Below are positions 51,868 through 53,468 of a stretch of 53,468 nucleotides of DNA, piece by piece. The position numbers and the translations under genes are program-made. Below the pieces are notes generated by a model, which made no database searches, was not told where the DNA came from, and saw only the letters and a list, made by a program, of their open reading frames with translations. Position 1 is the stretch's first letter. Every line of letters starts with the position of its first letter. The stretch comes from Methylomonas lenta (GTDB lineage Bacteria > Pseudomonadota > Gammaproteobacteria > Methylococcales > Methylomonadaceae): NCBI RefSeq assembly GCF_001644015.1, contig NZ_LUUI01000151.1, positions 1 through 53,468 of the forward strand. Reading direction: 5' to 3'.

Positions 51868-53373
51868 ATGATCAAGCCAACTAAATCAACAGCTGACGAT
51901 GACTTCAATCACTATTTTTCCACCCCACTGGATCAGCTGCTGGTCGAGAATGCGGCTTTAGATCCACAGCAAAAGCTGCTGGCTTTATTTAAGCGCTGTG
52001 CTGAGCAAGTGCCCGCTTATCAGCACTTTCTGCAATTACGGCAAATAAATCCCGCCATGATCAGCTCTTTTCAGACCTTTGCATCCCTGCCGTTGACCGG
52101 CAAAGGCGATTATATGCAGGCCTACCCTTTGCCGGAACGTTGTCTTGGCGGCAGTTTGCAGGGTGCAGACAGGGTGGCGGTATCATCGGGCTCAACCGGT
52201 CAACCGACTTTTTGGCCACGTTCAGCTGCGTATGAATTGGATGTGGCGGTGCGGTTTGAACAGGTCTTTGTCGACAGTTTTGCCGCAGATCAGCGCAGCA
52301 CTTTGGCGGTGGTTTGTTTTGCCTTGGGAAATTGGGTAGGCGGCTTGTTTACCACCTCGTGCTGTTGGCATTTGGCGCGTAAGGGTTATCCGTTGATGGT
52401 AGCCACCCCGGGTAATAATAAGGCCGAAATTTTTCGGGTAGTCCGAGAACTGTCGCCGCATTATGATCAGGTCGTGCTGTTGGGTTATCCGCCCTTTGTC
52501 AAAGATGTGATCGACGCCGGTGCCGCAGAAGGTATCGATTGGGCGGCTTGCCATACCAAACTGGTGTTTGCCGGTGAGGTTTTTAGCGAGGAATGGCGGA
52601 CTTTGCTTGGGAAACGCATCGGATCGACGGCGATGTGTTTTGATTCGACTTCTTTATATGGCACCGCTGATGGCGGTGTACTGGGTAACGAAACACCGTT
52701 GACTATCGCCATTCGCCGTTGGCTGGCTAAGCATCCGGACGCGGCCCGTGAATTATTTTCTGAATCACGTTTGCCGACCTTGGTGCAATACGATCCTTGT
52801 AGTCGTTTTTTTGAGGTGCATGACAATACCCTGGTTGTTTCCGCCGAAAATACGGTCCCCTTATTACGCTATCACATCGCCGATAAGGGTGGTGTGCTAA
52901 GTTTTGCCGATATGTGGGCCTATCTCAGAAAGCAGGGCTTACAAACCCTGGCAGATTTAGGATTACCCGCAGACTTTCAGCCCCGAAATTTGCCGTTTGT
53001 CTATGTATTTGGTCGGGCTGATTTTACCGTGTCTTATTATGGCGCCAATATTTACCCGGAAAATGTCACGGTGGCCTTGGAACAAGCCGATTTTGAGCAT
53101 CAAATTAGCGGAAAATTCGTCTTGCAAGTCTTGGACACTGAAACGGCTGATAAAGAACTGCATATTGCGGTGGAGTTATTACCCAAAGTTCAGCCGGATG
53201 CCGCTTTACCGGCAAAAATTGCCACCGCCATAAAGAATCAGTTATTACGCTTAAATAGCGAGTTCACCCATTACACCCCTGCTGAGCGGCAATTGCCTTC
53301 GGTAACTTTATATAGCTTTGCCGATCCGGAATACTTTCCGGTTGGGGTTAAGCATCGCTATACCCGGCGATAA
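51868..53373 (+). CDS. PaaK-like adenylate-forming enzyme, substrate unknown
   Basis: The 501-residue protein belongs to the ANL superfamily branch near phenylacetate-CoA ligase. It has the P-loop-like VSSGSTGQPTFWPRS near residue 110, DSTSLYGTADGGVLGNE in the A4-A5 region, RYHIADKGG and FVYVFGRADFTVSYYGANIYPENV in the hinge region. It lacks a carrier-protein domain or signal peptide. No phenylacetate catabolic genes are near, so the substrate is open; a stand-alone acyl- or aryl-adenylating step is the safe reading. GGGG lies about six to ten bases before the ATG. It may be co-transcribed with the peroxiredoxin. Confidence 0.8.
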   Translation: MIKPTKSTADDDFNHYFSTPLDQLLVENAALDPQQKLLALFKRCAEQVPAYQHFLQLRQINPAMISSFQTFASLPLTGKGDYMQAYPLPERCLGGSLQGADRVAVSSGSTGQPTFWPRSAAYELDVAVRFEQVFVDSFAADQRSTLAVVCFALGNWVGGLFTTSCCWHLARKGYPLMVATPGNNKAEIFRVVRELSPHYDQVVLLGYPPFVKDVIDAGAAEGIDWAACHTKLVFAGEVFSEEWRTLLGKRIGSTAMCFDSTSLYGTADGGVLGNETPLTIAIRRWLAKHPDAARELFSESRLPTLVQYDPCSRFFEVHDNTLVVSAENTVPLLRYHIADKGGVLSFADMWAYLRKQGLQTLADLGLPADFQPRNLPFVYVFGRADFTVSYYGANIYPENVTVALEQADFEHQISGKFVLQVLDTETADKELHIAVELLPKVQPDAALPAKIATAIKNQLLRLNSEFTHYTPAERQLPSVTLYSFADPEYFPVGVKHRYTRR

Positions 53374-53429
53374 ATCCTGCTTGAAATCAGTTAGGAATAT
53401 GCATGGAATATCATATGCAAGAATCCTGT

Positions 53430-53468
53430 GTAGGTGCGGATTTATCCGTACAGTGCGAATAAATTCGC
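53430..53468 (+). repeat. GTAG-headed double palindrome (REPIN-like), cut by window end
   Basis: GTAG is followed by an imperfect palindrome TGCGGAT-T-ATCCGTA and, two bases later, a second palindrome starting GTGCGAAT-AA-ATTCGC that is truncated by the end of the window. The GTAG head resembles the REP copies at the RAYT gene, but the palindrome bases differ, so this is another REP family or subtype. Confidence 0.5.

Noticed and set aside
1-53468. tRNA, rRNA, CRISPR array or prophage
   Set aside because: No cloverleaf-like sequences, regularly spaced repeats, integrase or phage structural genes were recognised by eye.

Overview
The window looks like a chromosomal segment of a gammaproteobacterium. 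The evidence is a complete division and cell-wall (dcw) cluster in gammaproteobacterial order, lpxC and dciA after ftsZ, the E. coli-like gpmI-envC / rhodanese-secB-gpsA neighbourhood, meso-diaminopimelate type MurE, and ErpA and GlnE. A methanotroph of the Methylococcales is a plausible guess from the ThiS-ThiG fusion and the HoxFUYH hydrogenase, but no marker gene proves it. I recognise no rRNA, tRNA or CRISPR array.

Layout. 1-760: a 34-bp palindrome and a REP-associated tyrosine transposase (RAYT) between two 35-bp inverted REP copies. 778-5000 (minus): an arsenic operon arsR-arsC-arsD-arsA with a methyltransferase gene downstream. The 47-codon tail of a TauE/SafE-type permease sits between arsD and arsA, and no intact arsenite pump gene is present. 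5154-10212 (minus): hoxF-U-Y-H-W, an NAD-linked soluble [NiFe] hydrogenase plus its maturation protease. 10247-10702 (plus): dciA, the helicase-loader-type DUF721 protein. 10748-29170 (minus): mraZ-rsmH-ftsL-ftsI-murE-murF-mraY-murD-ftsW-murG-murC-murB-ddlB-ftsQ-ftsA-ftsZ-lpxC, mostly with 1-7 nt overlaps. It is preceded by a good sigma70 promoter and helically phased MraZ-box-like repeats.

29534-31827 (minus): a SqrR/BigR-like ArsR-family regulator, a membrane-anchored rhodanese, secB and gpsA. 32077-36281 (plus): gpmI-envC-ctpA, ending in a bidirectional terminator. 36393-39031 (minus): aroG, a fused thiS-thiG, a Bfd-like [2Fe-2S] protein and a coupled 109-residue protein. 39131-40441 (plus): a DUF155/RMND1-family protein and erpA. 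40462-43562 (minus): three adjacent envelope genes encoding a lipoprotein, a large DUF4105 protein with a permuted papain-like motif pattern, and a membrane-anchored metzincin-like HExxHxxGxxD protein. 43675-46545 (minus): glnE. 46546-47313: a long non-coding stretch holding a decayed EAL-domain fragment. 47314-51002 (plus): a PhnD-like lipoprotein translationally coupled to a HAMP-PAS-PAS-GGDEF-EAL protein. 51275-53373 (plus): an exported Bcp-type peroxiredoxin and a PaaK-like adenylate-forming enzyme, followed at the right edge by a second GTAG-headed palindromic repeat.

The best candidates for undescribed biology are the PhnD-like/GGDEF-EAL pair (a possible periplasmic ligand-to-c-di-GMP switch), the lipoprotein/DUF4105/metzincin-like trio, the Bfd-like + MGCC protein pair, the persulfide-sensor-like regulator heading a rhodanese-secB-gpsA operon, and the orphan PaaK-like ligase. 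The decayed pieces (permease tail, EAL remnant) record recent gene loss. Functions are inferred from motifs read by eye; no database search was run.
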